This document shows positions 12,901 to 27,900 of a DNA stretch of 64,000 nt, piece after piece. Under the pieces are notes generated by a model. It was not told the origin of the DNA and searched no databases. It worked only from the letters and a program-made list of their open reading frames with translations. Source of the DNA: Triplophysa rosa (taxonomy: Eukaryota > Chordata > Actinopteri > Cypriniformes > Nemacheilidae); contig NC_079908.1 in the NCBI RefSeq assembly GCF_024868665.1, forward strand, positions 2,230,702 to 2,294,701. The letters are read 5' to 3'. A program made the position numbers and the translations under genes. Within the stretch, counting starts at the first letter, position 1. Each line of letters begins with the position of its first letter.

Positions 12901-15900
12901 CGCTCGTCAGAAAAGTGAGTGAAACAAGCACACATTTTTACCAAATATGTAATTAATAGCGGTTCACTTCCGCGACTTAGTATGATTGCGTTCATATCAG
13001 CAACGAAGCGTACTGGAGTTCCCGTGAACTGCACCCAGACCTCCCTTTTTAAGTGGACTCGGGTACACTTAGCAGGTGCGCACCCGGGTTCAGAAGACAG
13101 CCTTCACATCAATCAAACGAACCGAACTCTGACCTTAATTGAACCCGGGTGAGCACCAAAAGTTCTAATGTGAAACCGCCAGACTGCGCCGTCAGTGTAT
13201 TGTTGCCGTTTTCAACCTCCTACTTGTGTGAGCTAGCGTTCTCATCTCTGGCGTACGTGAAAAACAAAAAAAGGCAGCGCCTGTCAGTGGAGCACAATCC
13301 ACAATCTACCCCCGTATCAAGAGGCTGTGCTCCCAAAAGCAGGCACATGTATCCCATTAAAATACCCATAACACAGTTCCATGCACAGGTATTTTAGTTT
13401 CCTTTTTAGGTCGTAAGGTCAAGTTTGAACAAAGCAAATAAGAACCTAAAGAAAAATGTAATGTGAGTTGTTTATTATTATTTAAAGAATTAAGTATCAA
13501 TCTTTATTCTAATGTGTTTTGTTCCAACGATTTCCACATACAGCAAATGGTTCATATTAGTCTATAAGATTTGTTTACATGTGTCATCGAGTTGTAAATG
13601 ACAGATGGTTAATTTAAATGATTTGTTTCACCTCATATAATGTCCGTTGTAATGTATTTGTAATAAATTCATGCAGCTGTTTATACTTCATTTGTTGTTT
13701 GCTTATCTGGATTTAATTTTATATATGTATGTACGCATGTACATTTAGTTTAATCAGGGTTGGGGTGCCGTGGGAAAAAAAACACTACAATGGGGTGCCT
13801 TGCTTTCAAAAAGTTTGGGAACCACTGTTATAGAGCACATTTGGTTTTAAAGGAGAGGTTTCTTTCTACTTTTACACAAATGTAATATAAATCTTAGGGG
13901 TCCACAGAATGTGTCTGTGAAGTTTAACCTCAAAATACACCGCAGATCTTTTATTATACCATGCCCTAATTGCCCAGTTTTGCATGTGAGGAGAAACGCG
14001 CTGTTTTGATGTGTGTCTCTTTAAGTGCAAATGAGCTGCTATTCTCTGCCCCCTTTTCACAGCAAACGCAACCAGGGCTGTGAGCCTGTGCTTCCATCGA
14101 CAAAAGAAGGGTCACATAAAGCGAATGAGAAACGCCGTTTCCGTCTTTAAACACCAAACACATTGTTTTCTAAAAGCGAACAGACTCCTAACAAAGGCGT
14201 CATGTTTTCTACATGCGAAATTACACATGACAAACCGGTCGCGTGTTTACAGCCCATACACACTACTTTCTACAAGTGAAGATACTCAAGACAAACGCAT
14301 CGCATTTTCTCTAAGTGAAAGTAACGTTACACAGGACAATCCTGTCGCGTGTTTACAAGCCATACACATTGCTTTCTTTGCGTGAACAGACAAACATTTC
14401 ACAATGACGTTTTACCTACTTTTAAGTTGCCACAGGTCCCTGACCTCTTACTTAAGAAATAACGGTACTTACAATGTCTTTATTTGCAGCTTTGCCTCGT
14501 TCAGTCTGGTGGATTTCCATTGAAAACTAAATAAATCCATTGCTCTCCTGTCAGGCTGGGAACAGTGTTCTGTGCTGCTCTGTCCGCTGGAACCCCTTGG
14601 CAGCCATTCTCTCAGAAACATGCTGAAAAACCTTTTTGTTTCTCACCATGCCATCGAGTTCCCTTTGCACTCTATTATACCCAGGAAGGTCTGCACCTCC
14701 CTGGTCGACCATGGTTCCTTTCTGTTCATTGTATTCGTCTTTTCGGCGGTGTATTTAAAAATGGCGCTTCTTGCGTTGTCTTAATTTACCCTTGTAGCAC
14801 GTGCAACGGACGATTCTCTCTCAACCAATCAGCGTTCTGTATTGAGTCTAGCTCCACCCATTAGGTACAGGTACTAGTGGTACTACTGTGCTAGGTACCT
14901 TAATGAAAAGGTCCCAAAAAAGTGGTACTGTGCGGTTCGCTATTTTGGTACCATTCACAGTGGAAATGGAAATAATTGCGTACCGTAATGAACCTCACTG
15001 AACCGTACTGCTCATTGGAAACGAGCCATTAGCAGCATGCTTTGCTTACTTTTGCCATGGTATCGGAACTAATTCACATATGTCACTTGCGCAAACAAAA
15101 ATGGCGGCAGCGCCAAGGTTGGACACGAAAAGGGGTGGTAATATTATAATAAGAACGACTACCTATGTCAGAAAGCGAGCGAAATCTGAACGGCTCGCTT
15201 TCTCACAGGCTTGCAGAGATAGGCTCACGTAAACAAAGTTACTGGATTGTCATTTTTCACGTTTTCTGAGTTAGTAGATGCACCAGACACCCGATTATAG
15301 CACTTAAACATTGAAAAAGTCAGATTTTCATGAAATGTCCCCTTTAAAGGAAATAAAGGTAAATCATGTGTTAGAGTTGGGTTTTGCCATTTTTTATGAA
15401 TAACGCGCATCACAATACACGTGAGCAAACACAGAGTTTTGCATAAGCACTCTTTACTGACCTCACACACTGTGTTTTTAAATTTGCACAAAACAGAGAA
15501 TACAAACATTAAGCTCTGTATGCAACCCAGCAATAACTGAAAAAAGTAACAACTATCCCTACACCTTATTTATATATTGAAAATGATATAAACCGAATAA
15601 AGTAAGTAAGTGAAACTAACTAAGTCATATCAACTTGTTAAAAAACGAGTTGGACATATGACGTAGTATTTCTGTGCTCGATACACGCTCCCAGCACTCC
15701 AACTTGTTTCAGAAAGTTTTTTATAAGTCTGGATCCTTGTTGTGAGAAGGGGACGCCCATCAATGCCGCTTCAATGGGCTTACGGAAGTTTAGCAGTGTT
15801 TGATTGCTCGCTGCATTTCGTTGATAAATGTTATATGAACAGTGGACATAACGCTGGATTTGGAGATCGTTTGAAACAAATAGATGGCACGGTCCCAGCG

Positions 15901-18900
15901 CTAAAAGATGCCGGACATGAACCATACGTGGTAAGTCAAACTAAGTCATATGTCTCCGTTTTGTTGGCAATCGGCGTCTAGGTGCATAATGTAAAAAGCA
16001 CAAAGGGATTAATGCGATTATGTGTTGTGTGCTCGTGCTGTAGTTCCGTCCCACTGCCAGCCTCCAGCAGCTCGTGTTTTTCCGTAAATAATCGTACAGC
16101 TGTATCTATCTTTTATAAATGTGATCAAACTAAACACTCTTCGAAGATACGACGTATGCAATACTATACAAGAGGTACTATACTGTATAGCAGGGCTAGT
16201 CAACTCGCGGCTCATCAATCATCTTGACCTGGCCCGCCTTTACATTTCAAATAAGTGGAGAGACTTTCAGAACGGTGTGCTTTAAAATGCACGTCCTCCT
16301 GAGACGCCACATCTTTAAAAGCCCGAACGCTGCTACATTCAATACGAAAGTAATTCCCGCGGCTCATAATGATTTACGTCTTATAAAGCGATTTGATCGG
16401 TCAGTCCAAGAAACTTAATGTTATTTACAACATTATCAGCAATGCATTGCACAGCCACAGGCAGTCGGTTTGCACACGCGATAGGTCGCGTTCTAAAAAG
16501 CGTTTTGTGCCCTTGAAAGTAGGCTAACTGTAGGAAGGGTACAGCACGTGAACGGTTGTCTCAGATAATGGGAAACGGTGTTGTTTTTATTACTGCATTC
16601 ATTATGTTTAACGGCTACATTTATGAAAAACAGCTGTTCATCTCCCCCCAGAACTCGTACTATACAAAGGTTCTGCCCTATAAGTGCGTGGGGCACATGA
16701 ATGCGATCGGAATTCACCCAAAGATGTGATAATAGCGTTCAGTTTCTTGCACAGGTCAATTGACTCGCTTTATAAGACGTGAATTTAATGTCACAAAGGG
16801 GCAGGGATTACTTTTGTGTTGAATGTATTTGCGTTTTTTTGCGTCAATGTATTTAGTCTTCACCTCACTTCCGTCCCACAGCCTGACGTGCATGTCTAAC
16901 TGTTTCGTCTCAAAGTAATGATTCAGGCTTTCGTCGAATAACATCACATACGCTCTTTGCTTCGATATGTTTGACAAAGTTAATTTTTTAAAATAAGGAG
17001 CCAGTCCAAATGTGCAAATATACGAACATTTACGTTCGCCGCATGCAAATCTGGCAGCTATCTTGCTGTCGGAAAACATACCAGGAAAAACTTGCCTTAT
17101 ATCTTCACACGACTTGTGAAGATATAAGAGTAGTGAGAATTAGCCACCTTTAGTGCCCACAATACCTTTGCAGTTAGGGCTTCGTTTCTTGACACAGCAT
17201 CCGAAATGGTCCCTTGTTTGATGGAGGACTTAAGTGAAGCACCGCAGCTGGCTGTGGGTGTCACGCGTTCCTCGGATTTAAAAACCCGGTGATGGGGTTC
17301 AAAGTTTCTTCGTGCGCAACAGCAGACTGGTGCTTCGCGCCTTTAGCGTGGCTACTTAACGCTGCTTCTCCCATGTTCGAAATGTCAAAAAATATTTGCA
17401 GAGTCGACATTTTGCACGTCCTGGATCGGATCATGATCTCTTTCAAGCCATACATTATACTATTAAATCAGCATTTTCCTGGCATTTTCTAAATTTGCAG
17501 AGACATTTACGTTTACGTTACGTTGCTGGCTGCAGCAAGGGCCCTCTCGCAGCGAGCACTCCCTCTGCTTTGCCTGTTCGCAAGATCGCCTGATTTACCA
17601 ATTAGTTAAAATTAGCAATTAAACATTTTATTTTTTACAGGTATTCTTTGGACAATTTCCATGATTTTTCCAAAACTTCTTGGGTTTATTCGTTTTCCAA
17701 CACTTTTTCAGACCTGGAAAGTTCGATTTTAAAATTTCATAACTTTTCCAGGTTTTTCATGACCGTACGAACCCTGAAGATTAATATGAGATTGGCAGAA
17801 ACTGCGTGTAATACCTGCTCCTTAAGACAATGAGCTTGACTCATCAACTCGCGCTGAGTGAAGATCTATGAATAGACTGCCACTCAGAGGTAAACAGTAG
17901 CAAACACACATTAAAGATAGGGTTGGACGAAATGGCCAAAATTGATATTTAAATATTGTTCATATCGTTATCCGAATTATATCGTACCGACCAAAATGAA
18001 GTATGAAAATATATTACAAAAGGCAAATTGTAAGATATAAGTTGAGAGAGCCCTCTGATATCAACAATAAAATGCTGATCAAAATTATTCTAGATGCCAG
18101 TGGTGTGTAAAGCTACATATGATAAGAATAAAATCTTTTTGTATAGGACTGTGCCCTTACCTTGTGTAAGTATCAAATATTAGAATCATGTTCCCAATAA
18201 AAGAGAGAATAACTTCTCTAAATGTGCTTCAAAGCATAATTCCATAACTTCAAAATGTGCTTTAAAGCATGGGTGTATTTTCAAAGCTCCACAGGGGCAC
18301 AGGCCTCCCATTACTTGACACTTTTTTTCTTGAAAGCCTGCTTTTGACATATTCATCTAAATTAATAATCTTCAATTATTAACGTCCACTGAATCTTATG
18401 TATGACTGTATTTTCACTTCATACAAGATTTGCCATGCTCTCCTCCAAGTTGACATTAAGAACCATTTAAATAAGCTTCAGTGTTTTTCATAGGCCCTAC
18501 AGTATGCTTCAGTTAGCTATAAAAAAAAAACGTGCAAAATGTTCCATTCTGTCCTCGAAATTGAAATTGACAACCGATTAAACTTGTTCGTCTTTATTTT
18601 CCGACAAAACGTGTATTTAAGACGAAATGAGATGATCCGTTATAATTTGTGCATCATGACTGTCGCACAAACCATGAACACAACGCAATTAATCCTCGAA
18701 TTTGAAGTCAAGACTTTCTTCACAAACACCTCATTATGCATGGAGACTTCAAAGCGGCAGTGGCCACCGGACGAGAAGCACAGCGCCGTGTCAGATGCGT
18801 ACCTTATTCATGCGTGTGCTCGATCAGTTCCAAGTTCAGAAATGGATTTCTGCACGCATACGGTTGATGTCTGGCTTATACAAGCATTAGTAAGTTGCAG

Positions 18901-21900
18901 ATCCGTTTTGAATATATGGAGGAAAATGATCAATGTTAAACTATAATGTATATTAAAATACCAAAAATGTGTTTAAAAATCATATCACCTTTATTGAAAT
19001 GAATTCTATCGCGATAGATAGGGATGTAATGATTCATCGTGAGCCGGTTGAAAATCGATTATAATGTGTGACGATTCAAATCGGTTGAAGTGTGAACTGA
19101 ATCGCAATAATTTTTTTGAACAGCAGGGGCCGCTATTTTCACTGCAAACCTAAACGTGGGCATGCTGACATTTCTTAAATGCAAAAAATCCAAGAAAAGC
19201 ACAGACAGCAGAGATGGAAACTCGAGTCCACGACTTAAGTCGCATAAACAGAGACTTGCGACTTGACTTGGACAGCTGACTCGAGACTTGACTTGGACTC
19301 GTGACTCATGAGACTCGTAAAAAATGCAAGTCAGTTTGGTAGAACATTTCATTCACATTCTTCCTTTACTTCCCCACATGACAGCATCATATAACACATT
19401 GTCTATTAATTCCCAATACATTATGTTCTGCAGCAAATGTCACAACGATTCATCTCTAAACACACAAAGTCAGCATTATTATGTACACGTGCGACGCATC
19501 TGGAGGACGCGTGTTCATCGTATAGTTATATAAACGACAAAATGTAGCCAAGTCTTACTTTAGTAGCTTCTGTCCAGACCATTTAAGTGCAGCAGATATT
19601 ATAATGGATGATTAACTTTAAATAGTTTACATCAGTATTAATTTCGTTGACGAAAACTATAACGAAAATATTCATTAACGACATGTTTTCACTGACGAAA
19701 ACGAGACGATAACAAAATAAAAATGAATGCGTGATACTGAAAACAGTATAAAAAAAACAGACATTTTCGTTAACTTATAAAAACGAGACGAAAATATTCT
19801 TGGCGGACATCAGCTTGCGCGCATGTGCTGCTTATCTCATATAAGCGGTAAAGAGAAGTCTTTGGGTGAAGAGGAAGCACTGACACGTGTATTCTGCATC
19901 TCCACGCGGTTAACAGTGCGTCTTATTTTCCTTCACAATCGCCGGTAAAGCACCACAAACTTGAAGCGCGACTGCAGGCGAGTCACCCTGAAACTCATTA
20001 CAAAGGCAAGCACGAACATTTTATATGCCAGCTGCTGTATAACGTGAAATACAACATAAAGTAACAGTTAAGCCAAAAGAAGTGATGAAGTCGTATTGTA
20101 TATTAAAAGATTGAATGACATGCTAAATATCAAAGCAAGTATGAATTGATTGAAAAATGATTGACGAAATGTAAGACAGTTTCTGTAATGTCTTTTTTGA
20201 AAGATATTTCTCATTCAGTCTCAAGCAAAGAGGGCAGCTCTGTTCTTCAAAGAGGCATGATGCCATAAGCCAATAGCGCTTCAGTGTGAGCCCTGTCAGA
20301 GTGTTTCATTGGTTGAATGTACTTAATGAATACACCCTACTGAACGAGTCATTTAAGTCAAATGAGATTGAATGAACTAGTACATGTGTTCATGGTCTAA
20401 TATTCTCTGTGTTGCAACAATGCATATCCAGTAGTTACTGAACTTTTCTGAAAAATAAAGGTAATGACCTGGTTTAATTTCATTCAAGTAAGTGATGTAA
20501 AAACAGTTAAATCTTTGTTTGGAACATTTAATTACACATCATGCAATTCATTACATTACTTAATTTAGCCTAGATTACAGCAAAACTGTTCATATTAGTA
20601 CATCATTCTTGCGCATAAAATGTATTTTGATTTTGCACCGGTAAATGTGGCGCAAAGACTTAGTCAAAAGAAGAAAACACAGGATATCACACCAGCATCA
20701 GCACTGGTTCGAAGCACTGGTTTGAATACCCAAGACATTCTGTAGAGTTAATTAATAGTTCAAAACTGATTTCGCTTCATACACTGTGAATTACAATAAC
20801 TGAGAAAACTATTGCTAAAAATAGAACAGAGACTTGAGATGTGACTTGGACTCCACTTCAGAGACTTAAGACTTGACTTGGACTCCACTTTAAAGACTTG
20901 AGACTTGACATAGACTCGACCTCAATGACTTGAGACTTGACTTGGACCTCCGAGACTTGTGAACATGTCTGACAGACAGTATTAGTTTGTTTATATTAAA
21001 GAGACCTTTTCTATTATTAATTTGTTTTAAAATTGCAGTTTAGTTTTTGTTATATGAAATAAAACATAATTTTACTATACAAAGAAACGTGAAGCATTTA
21101 AGAAATAATGCAAGGGAAGTTTGTAAAAATAAATCGTGAGTAAATCGTGAATAAATCGCATCGTGAGATCAGAATCGTGAATCGCATCGCGAGCTGAGTG
21201 AATCGTTACATCCCTAGCGATAGATATTGTTATCAAATTATTGTCCAGCCCTAATTAAAGAAATACCGCCGCAGAGACGGCGGAAGGATTATTATTATTA
21301 TATTTTATAAAATAAAATAAATTCTCATATCCGCAACTGACCATTTTTAACACCTAAATTGCTGAACTTTATGACCAAACAAAAGCATAAAACCGCTGAA
21401 AAATAAATGAACATGGCTACACTGCAAAAAAAGTGTGGATATGATACATAGAAGACTTCATATAGATCCTGTGATCGGAATCGGCCAATACTGGTTCTAA
21501 CGAACGGTAATCAGCGATCGACCCCAAAATCCTGATTGGAGCACCCTTAGTTAGTTTGGGGCAAGACTATCCATTTGGTTAAATAACAGCCAAGAAATAA
21601 CTGTTTTGGAAACACAGAATTGTGCAAATTGCCCATATTTACTTGCCATCTTATCACGGCTCTATTATGATGAGTCACTTTTATGCATAACTCACCTAGG
21701 CGAGTCTTAAACTCAATCTTCTGCTCGGGATCTTCGTCTTTCCTGTCAAACACAACAACATTACAGAATGTCTGAAACATGCTGAATCAACTAAGGAAAT
21801 TCTGAACATACTTGACTTCCTTCTGCACTTTTTCAATAATATCTTCCTCTTCTCTCTCCTTACTAGTGATTTCAGCTCGGACCTAAAAATATAACAGTTA

Positions 21901-24900
21901 ATAAACAAAGCCATGTTGTTGGGTTATGGTGTTATGTATTGTACCACACTGTCGTACCTTTTGCAGCAGGGCAAAATCCAAGCCCTTGACCAAGTGAGTG
22001 TGTTCCATATCACCACCCAAGAACTTAGACTCCTGGATCAACTGACGCCTCTTCTCCGCTGCCGATTTGTCCCTAGATCAAAATACAAACAGACATAGAC
22101 GATGGTATTAATACTTCATTTTTAAATTGGTTTGTTCTGTGAGCCCTGAGCATCTTATTTTTAGGATTTTTAAGGGATGGGAATGGTCAGGAACAAAACT
22201 CATTTGGATCCGATTCAGAAACTGCACTGTGCACTTCACAGGTTTATTTTAAATAATTTTAATGTACTTTGACAAAGTGCTGAATAATTTATTCTAACTA
22301 CATTACACCTTTATTTTCTTTATATTTCAGTTGATGAAACACTTTTTTTTAGAAATGAATCAACAAAACTGCAGTGAGTGATTTCTTTTAAAGTTTGTTA
22401 GAGACCCATTAATAACAGAAAAGACCAAAAAGTCAATTATAATGACAAAAAATAATGACAATTTTGGTCAATTAATGAATCAATTCTTTAAGAATAAGAT
22501 TACAATTAAATATGGTTATAATGGTCTCAGAAAATATCACAGTTTAAAATGTTTTATATTAAAGAAATATCAGTTATCAGAGTTTTTTGGTTTAACAAAT
22601 GCTTTATTATAACAAACTTAACACCATTCTTATGTAAGCATGAGTCTCCATTTTGAAAAAATAAATAAATAAAGCTGTACATCTCCTATTTAGACAAAAT
22701 GTTTTTTTATATAATTATTAAAAATGATAATATCTAATCAATCAAATGAACAAATTTCTTAATTAAAAATATTAATTAATGAAATCAAACGAAAATGTAA
22801 CAACTAATTTTTTGGAGCACAAGAGATTACCTACATGAAAACATGGACAAAATGATATTCCATTAGTAAACGATTGCATAAAAACTGTTTAAATACATGG
22901 TTTTATTATTATTAATTATAATATTAAGATTATCATTATAAATAATTAAACGTTCATTCTGTTGTAATAAATTTCTGTTATAATGTCTTTAAGTTCAACC
23001 TAATTTTTATTTTAATGAGTTTAACGAGAAGTGAAGCAGTGTAATAATAATAATTCCCGTTAACAATATTAACAATAATAATCATACGTGTTAACGATAT
23101 ACCATCAAACCAATGTACCATTTACAAACCTAGAACTCAATAAAGATTTTATTTTTTTCATTGTGCAGTTTTCACACTGTTTTCACAACATTAAATGCAG
23201 ACAGCAAAACACATAGTGAAATTTTTTTGTGGGAATACGGATTCAGCACAGATTATTGTATTACGGTATTCTTCCATTACAGAAGTGGTTCTGTAAAAAG
23301 ATACTGATGTCATCATGACTGGATTGCATATAAAAAAGAGGGCAAAGAAAACTCACGCTTCTGCTGTGGGTCCCACAGCTCTGTAATTTGCTGTGGTGCT
23401 GATGAGCTCAGTCTCCTCATAGTCTTTATTAACGCCATCACGTCTCTCTCGAGCACGGTCACGATACTTCTCCGCCAGCTCTCTCTCTCTCTCCATCTCC
23501 TGTTGCCGCAGTTTAGCGTAGTAACTTGAAATACAGTCACAGACAGTTAGAACATAGGAAAACATTCTCAGCATATCTATTATGTCTCTATTCTCTGTAT
23601 TATACAGTATAATGATGGGAATATTCTATTTCTTAGAAGCTGTGAAGGACAGACTTGAAAACTGTCATGTCATTGGGGATTAAATTGTCCTTAATCTTCG
23701 TAAACGAGTTGCGAGGTTTATTCTTAACAACATCCCTGAACACAAATTTGTATTATTTTTTTGAAGATTGCTTTGCAAATCAAGCACAATTTAAAGGGGA
23801 GGTCTTTTTAAATGCTTTTAAATAGTCAGCCGGGTCCAGGTCGGGTCTTAATCAAATAACCTCGGGTCTGTGTAATACGCAAGTCGTTTGCAAAACACCT
23901 GCCGTGAAGTGAAAAAAAGCTTAAAGAAAACAAGTATAAAGAGGTTAACCCACCAGCACCTCTTCTTCTGGGCCTTCTTCGTGCAAATTGTGGACAAAGA
24001 CGACAAAAAAGTAAGTGTACTACATGTGGCGTGTTGTTGAAGTTTGATTCAGCATTCATTGCACTCTTTCTCCCATGCTTACAATAATATGAATGAACTG
24101 TCTTGAAAATGACATGCAAGCTCTGTGTGATGCGCGACTGCGCATGACCGGCTTCAGGTTTCTTTATTGTTGAAGATCACGTGCATTGACTCATGCACGT
24201 TTTAAAGCCGAACTTTAAACGCCACCACATGTGAATGATCAGTGGAACGATCTGTCAGTAAGTGATGATCTAGATCACGTGGACTGTCAGGTTGTCACGG
24301 TACCATAAACATATCTTACGATACTATGCCTTATGAAATTTCACGATACCAAGTAGTATTGCGATGATGTGTCATGTTCATAATTAAAATCTACAAAATA
24401 AACCAAAATTCCTTAATACATATATCTAAATGAAACGTGTTGTATTTAGTGAACTACATTAAACGGCACACTACAATATTTGTAGTATTAACTGTAGTAA
24501 TTGGAAAAGTTTTAGCAAATGCTGTAATAATATTTACTGAGGTAAGATTTAAAAACACCAGTGTCTAGTAATTTTAGCTACGTTTACTGTAGTGACTACT
24601 AAAGATTTTTTTTTTTACATTGGAACTAATTCAATCAATCTGCTACAAATTATATTTATAGCAATGCTTATAAAGGAAAATGTTAGGCTTACTTTAAATG
24701 TGACTAAAATGGCCAGTAGGTGGCGGCAATTTTTTTTATCAGTGAATCATTCAACCAACTTGTTAAAAACAGCTGATTCATTCAAGAACGAAGCAAGTGT
24801 CTTGATGAATGACTCATGAATCATTATCTCATCAGAGTCGTTCAAAACACGGACTCATTTAGGAGAGAAACACCGCAAAAAGACAGATGAGTGTTCAAAT

Positions 24901-27900
24901 GAACGTTAATGCGCATATGCAACATTAGTTACGTCACTACGATACTACCGTTTAGAGTGGCATCGCAGGAATTTTGAAGCCTTATCATCGCGATGCTACA
25001 GGAACAGACTCACTGTGCCCCTCTGTGTTCTGCGTGTTGTTTTCATTAAAATGATTGTGCACCATATATAAACTTCTTGTATTAGCAAGAGCTGATGAGT
25101 TTGCCTATAACTTGACTACTGTTATGCATATACTAATTCTAGAAAAATTCTACAACTACAATGTTTAGATGATTGGTAAAAAAAAGTTATATTTGATTGT
25201 GTTGCAATGACTCTTGCAATGACATTTTGTATTCTTTTAAAATATGTTCTTTCATTTTTGTGGTTTTAGTGTGTTTAATTAATACAATTAAATAAAAACT
25301 ATTTCAAAAAGGTTTTTTAAGTCGTTTTCGGCCAAGTCCATCCTGAATTTTTGATATCGGTGCATCACTAGATGGAACATATAAGTTGGATTGTATACAG
25401 CACAGTCAGCTACGACGGAGAAGGCTACTAACAGTAGGTAAGACAAAAAAAAAATTGTAAAAAAAATTGTAAATAGCAATTTTCTGTTATTGACTTGTTA
25501 ATAGCAGGCTGTGCGCATTCGTGAAGTCTAAAGAGATCATTCGTTTAGTAATGGAGTTTTGGTAGACACGCAGCATGGAGCCAGGCACAAACATAAGCAT
25601 TCTTGCGTGCTTCTCTAGTACTGAAAGCAGAACCAGGGCTCTAGAGTGCGACCAATTTGGTCGCACGTGCCACCGTATTTCTCAATGGTGCGACTAAAAA
25701 AAAAATATGAGGTCGCACCGGTGCAACCAGCCGTTCGAGGGAGAAAAAAAAAGTCTCTGCGACTCTAAAAGTCTCCCTGTGATTCAACAACAGACACACA
25801 TTAGGCCCAATCTAAACCAATAAGAGATAGTAAAGGGCGGACCCCCACTCTGATTGGCCGTGGTCCAGATATTCCTGTACGTGTGTGTACGAGAGGTTGC
25901 GTTCAGTGTTGCCAGATTGGGCGGTTTTGAATTTGATTGTGCGGGTAATAATTGGCTTGGGCGGGTGAACAAAATTTGGGCGGATTTGGGATCTGTTTGG
26001 CGGGTTTGAAACATGTACATTGTATAGGCTTATTATTTAACAAAACACAAGTGTGCGTGTACTCCATCCAATTAGTAATCGTGATGTTACTAAACACGCC
26101 CACTGACAAGGTCGCAGGCAGCCGCGGGCTAGCCAATCACGAATGATAGTTTGCCACCGCCAAAGACAGTTTTGCAACCGCCAAAAAAGCAGCAGCAGCC
26201 AGCACTCAGCGGGAAATATAAACAGTCAATATGTCGAAGTGATTCTGAAAAGTTGCGCTCAGCTGTGTTCTTCAACATCCTGTCAAGTTACAACCGACAC
26301 CCTGTTACTGTTCTGCATTTAAAGGTAGGCTTAAGATCTCCCTCTGTCAGTCTGTCTCGCTCTTACTTACACACCTGTTTATAATGAGTAAAATGTAGTA
26401 ATAATAATAGTTAAAATAATAATATTTGAAGTATAAAATGTAATTTCAATACACATTGTTGAACTCGTTATTACCGAATTGGGTATGTGAATGATATTTA
26501 CACTGTAAAAGTGCATTGTGTGTGGTGTGAGGACGGGGCCATGGGCCATAGATGTGAACGTCTTATGTTGTCATTTTGTTACTGTGGTTCTGTTGCTGCT
26601 GGTGTATGTCGCTAGCCATAGCATGGTACATTAATTGTGGCATTTAAAATAGCTAAATATTGATCAAATTTAACCAAATATTAATCAATTATTTTGGGCG
26701 GTTTTGTGTGCGTTTGGACGGGTTTTGCACCGTTTTTGGGCTGGAAACCTTCAACTCTATCTGGCAATACTGGTCGCCGAAACCGAAAATTCTCTGACAG
26801 ATTTCTTTTACCAGTGACGTTAAAATCTGAAGGCCGTTTGCCCGTCATTTTGACGGATTACAATAAGGGCAATTTGTAACTCCTCGTTTCCCTTCATTAG
26901 AGCGTGATAAGCTCGCGAAGGGACGTGCGTGTTTTCACCTGTCATTAGCCGGGGTTTCCATCCAAAGTTGCGAATTTAGCAAAATTGGAATATCGCATAA
27001 AACATTTTCGAATAAGCACCGTTTCCATCCAAATAGTCAACCGTCACTTCCTAATAAACTGCCACTAAATATCAGTAAGAAAAGTAAGAGAAGCCACTGA
27101 ATATAATGATTTTCATATAGAATAATACTTGCGCAAGCAGACGATTATGAAACACAATAAATGCGCTGCTTTTGTGGATGCCTGCTGTTCGGGAAACACA
27201 GTCGTGATAGTTCTAAGAGGCAATTACATAAATATTTGACGACTTTGCTCAGGCATTTAAGAATGACCATCACAACATTTCTGATGCTGTGTCACAAGAT
27301 CATTACTCTGGTTAGTCAGGTTACGCCGTCTCATAGTGCAGTTACGTGACTTTTTGGAGGAATTTATTCAGCAAATGCGTTTCCATCTCCCATTATTCGC
27401 ATTAACCCTTTTTCACAAATGAAAAACCACCTCAAGCGAGCGTAAAAACTTTTTTGCGAATTAAGGGTTTTTAATTCGAAATTTGGCGTTTCCATCACTC
27501 GTTTCTGATGCGAAACTTCAAAATGCGAATAAAACCAGAGTGATGGTAACCCACTTACTGACTAGAGACATATGTGATGCAATCCGGGAAAACCCGTCGG
27601 ATGTCGCGTTGGGACGCGGGAAAGACAGTTCACCTATCAAAGTAAACCACATAACATCAAGAATGAAGGAGTATCAATACACATTTCCCGCCAGTCCTGT
27701 GTAAGCTACACCATGCAACGTTTTTTCATACAATGTTTTCGTGAGATGACAGAGCTCCCCGTCTGCAGCACCGGGAGTTATCCCCGGTCTGCTGCTCATG
27801 CGAGCCGGTCCACTGCTCATGCGAGCTGGTCCGCGATCGCAAAACATACAAGGGATGATCAAAAGTCCAGACACTATGCACATGATAAACAACGTAAAAC

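Larger units (their letters stand above)
11999..13827 (+). mobile_element. hAT element with transposase remnant
   Basis: TIRs CAGTGGTTCCCAAA / TTTGGGAACCACTG and a perfect 8-bp TSD TTATAGAG (11991-11998, 13828-13835). It carries a degraded transposase C-terminus (13149-13310) and a later insertion (about 12060-12546) of a family ending in AGTAACTTACCCAACACTG. Confidence 0.9.
10443..15330. repeat. long inverted repeat pair enclosing other elements
   Basis: The arm at 10443-10713 and the arm at 15065-15330 are inverted copies (about 90% by eye), sharing TCTGACTTTTTCAATGTTTA, CAGATTTCGCTCGCTTTCTG and ACATATGTGAATTAGTTC. Either they are the long TIRs of one element swollen by later insertions, or two inverted MITE copies. 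Inside lie a Tc1 fragment, a hAT element and unclassified repeats. Confidence 0.65.
17918..21253. mobile_element. hAT-type element, level 1 of a three-level nest
   Basis: Ends TAGGGTTGGACGA and TTGTCCAGCCCTA, with a perfect 8-bp TSD ATTAAAGA (17910-17917, 21254-21261). About 1.1 kb of its own sequence surrounds the inserted level 2 element. No transposase recognised. Confidence 0.87.

Noticed and set aside
15742..15981. 79-codon ORF in intron 8
   Set aside because: No ATG-anchored conserved domain recognised, surrounded by repeats. It could be a transposon relic but I cannot name it.
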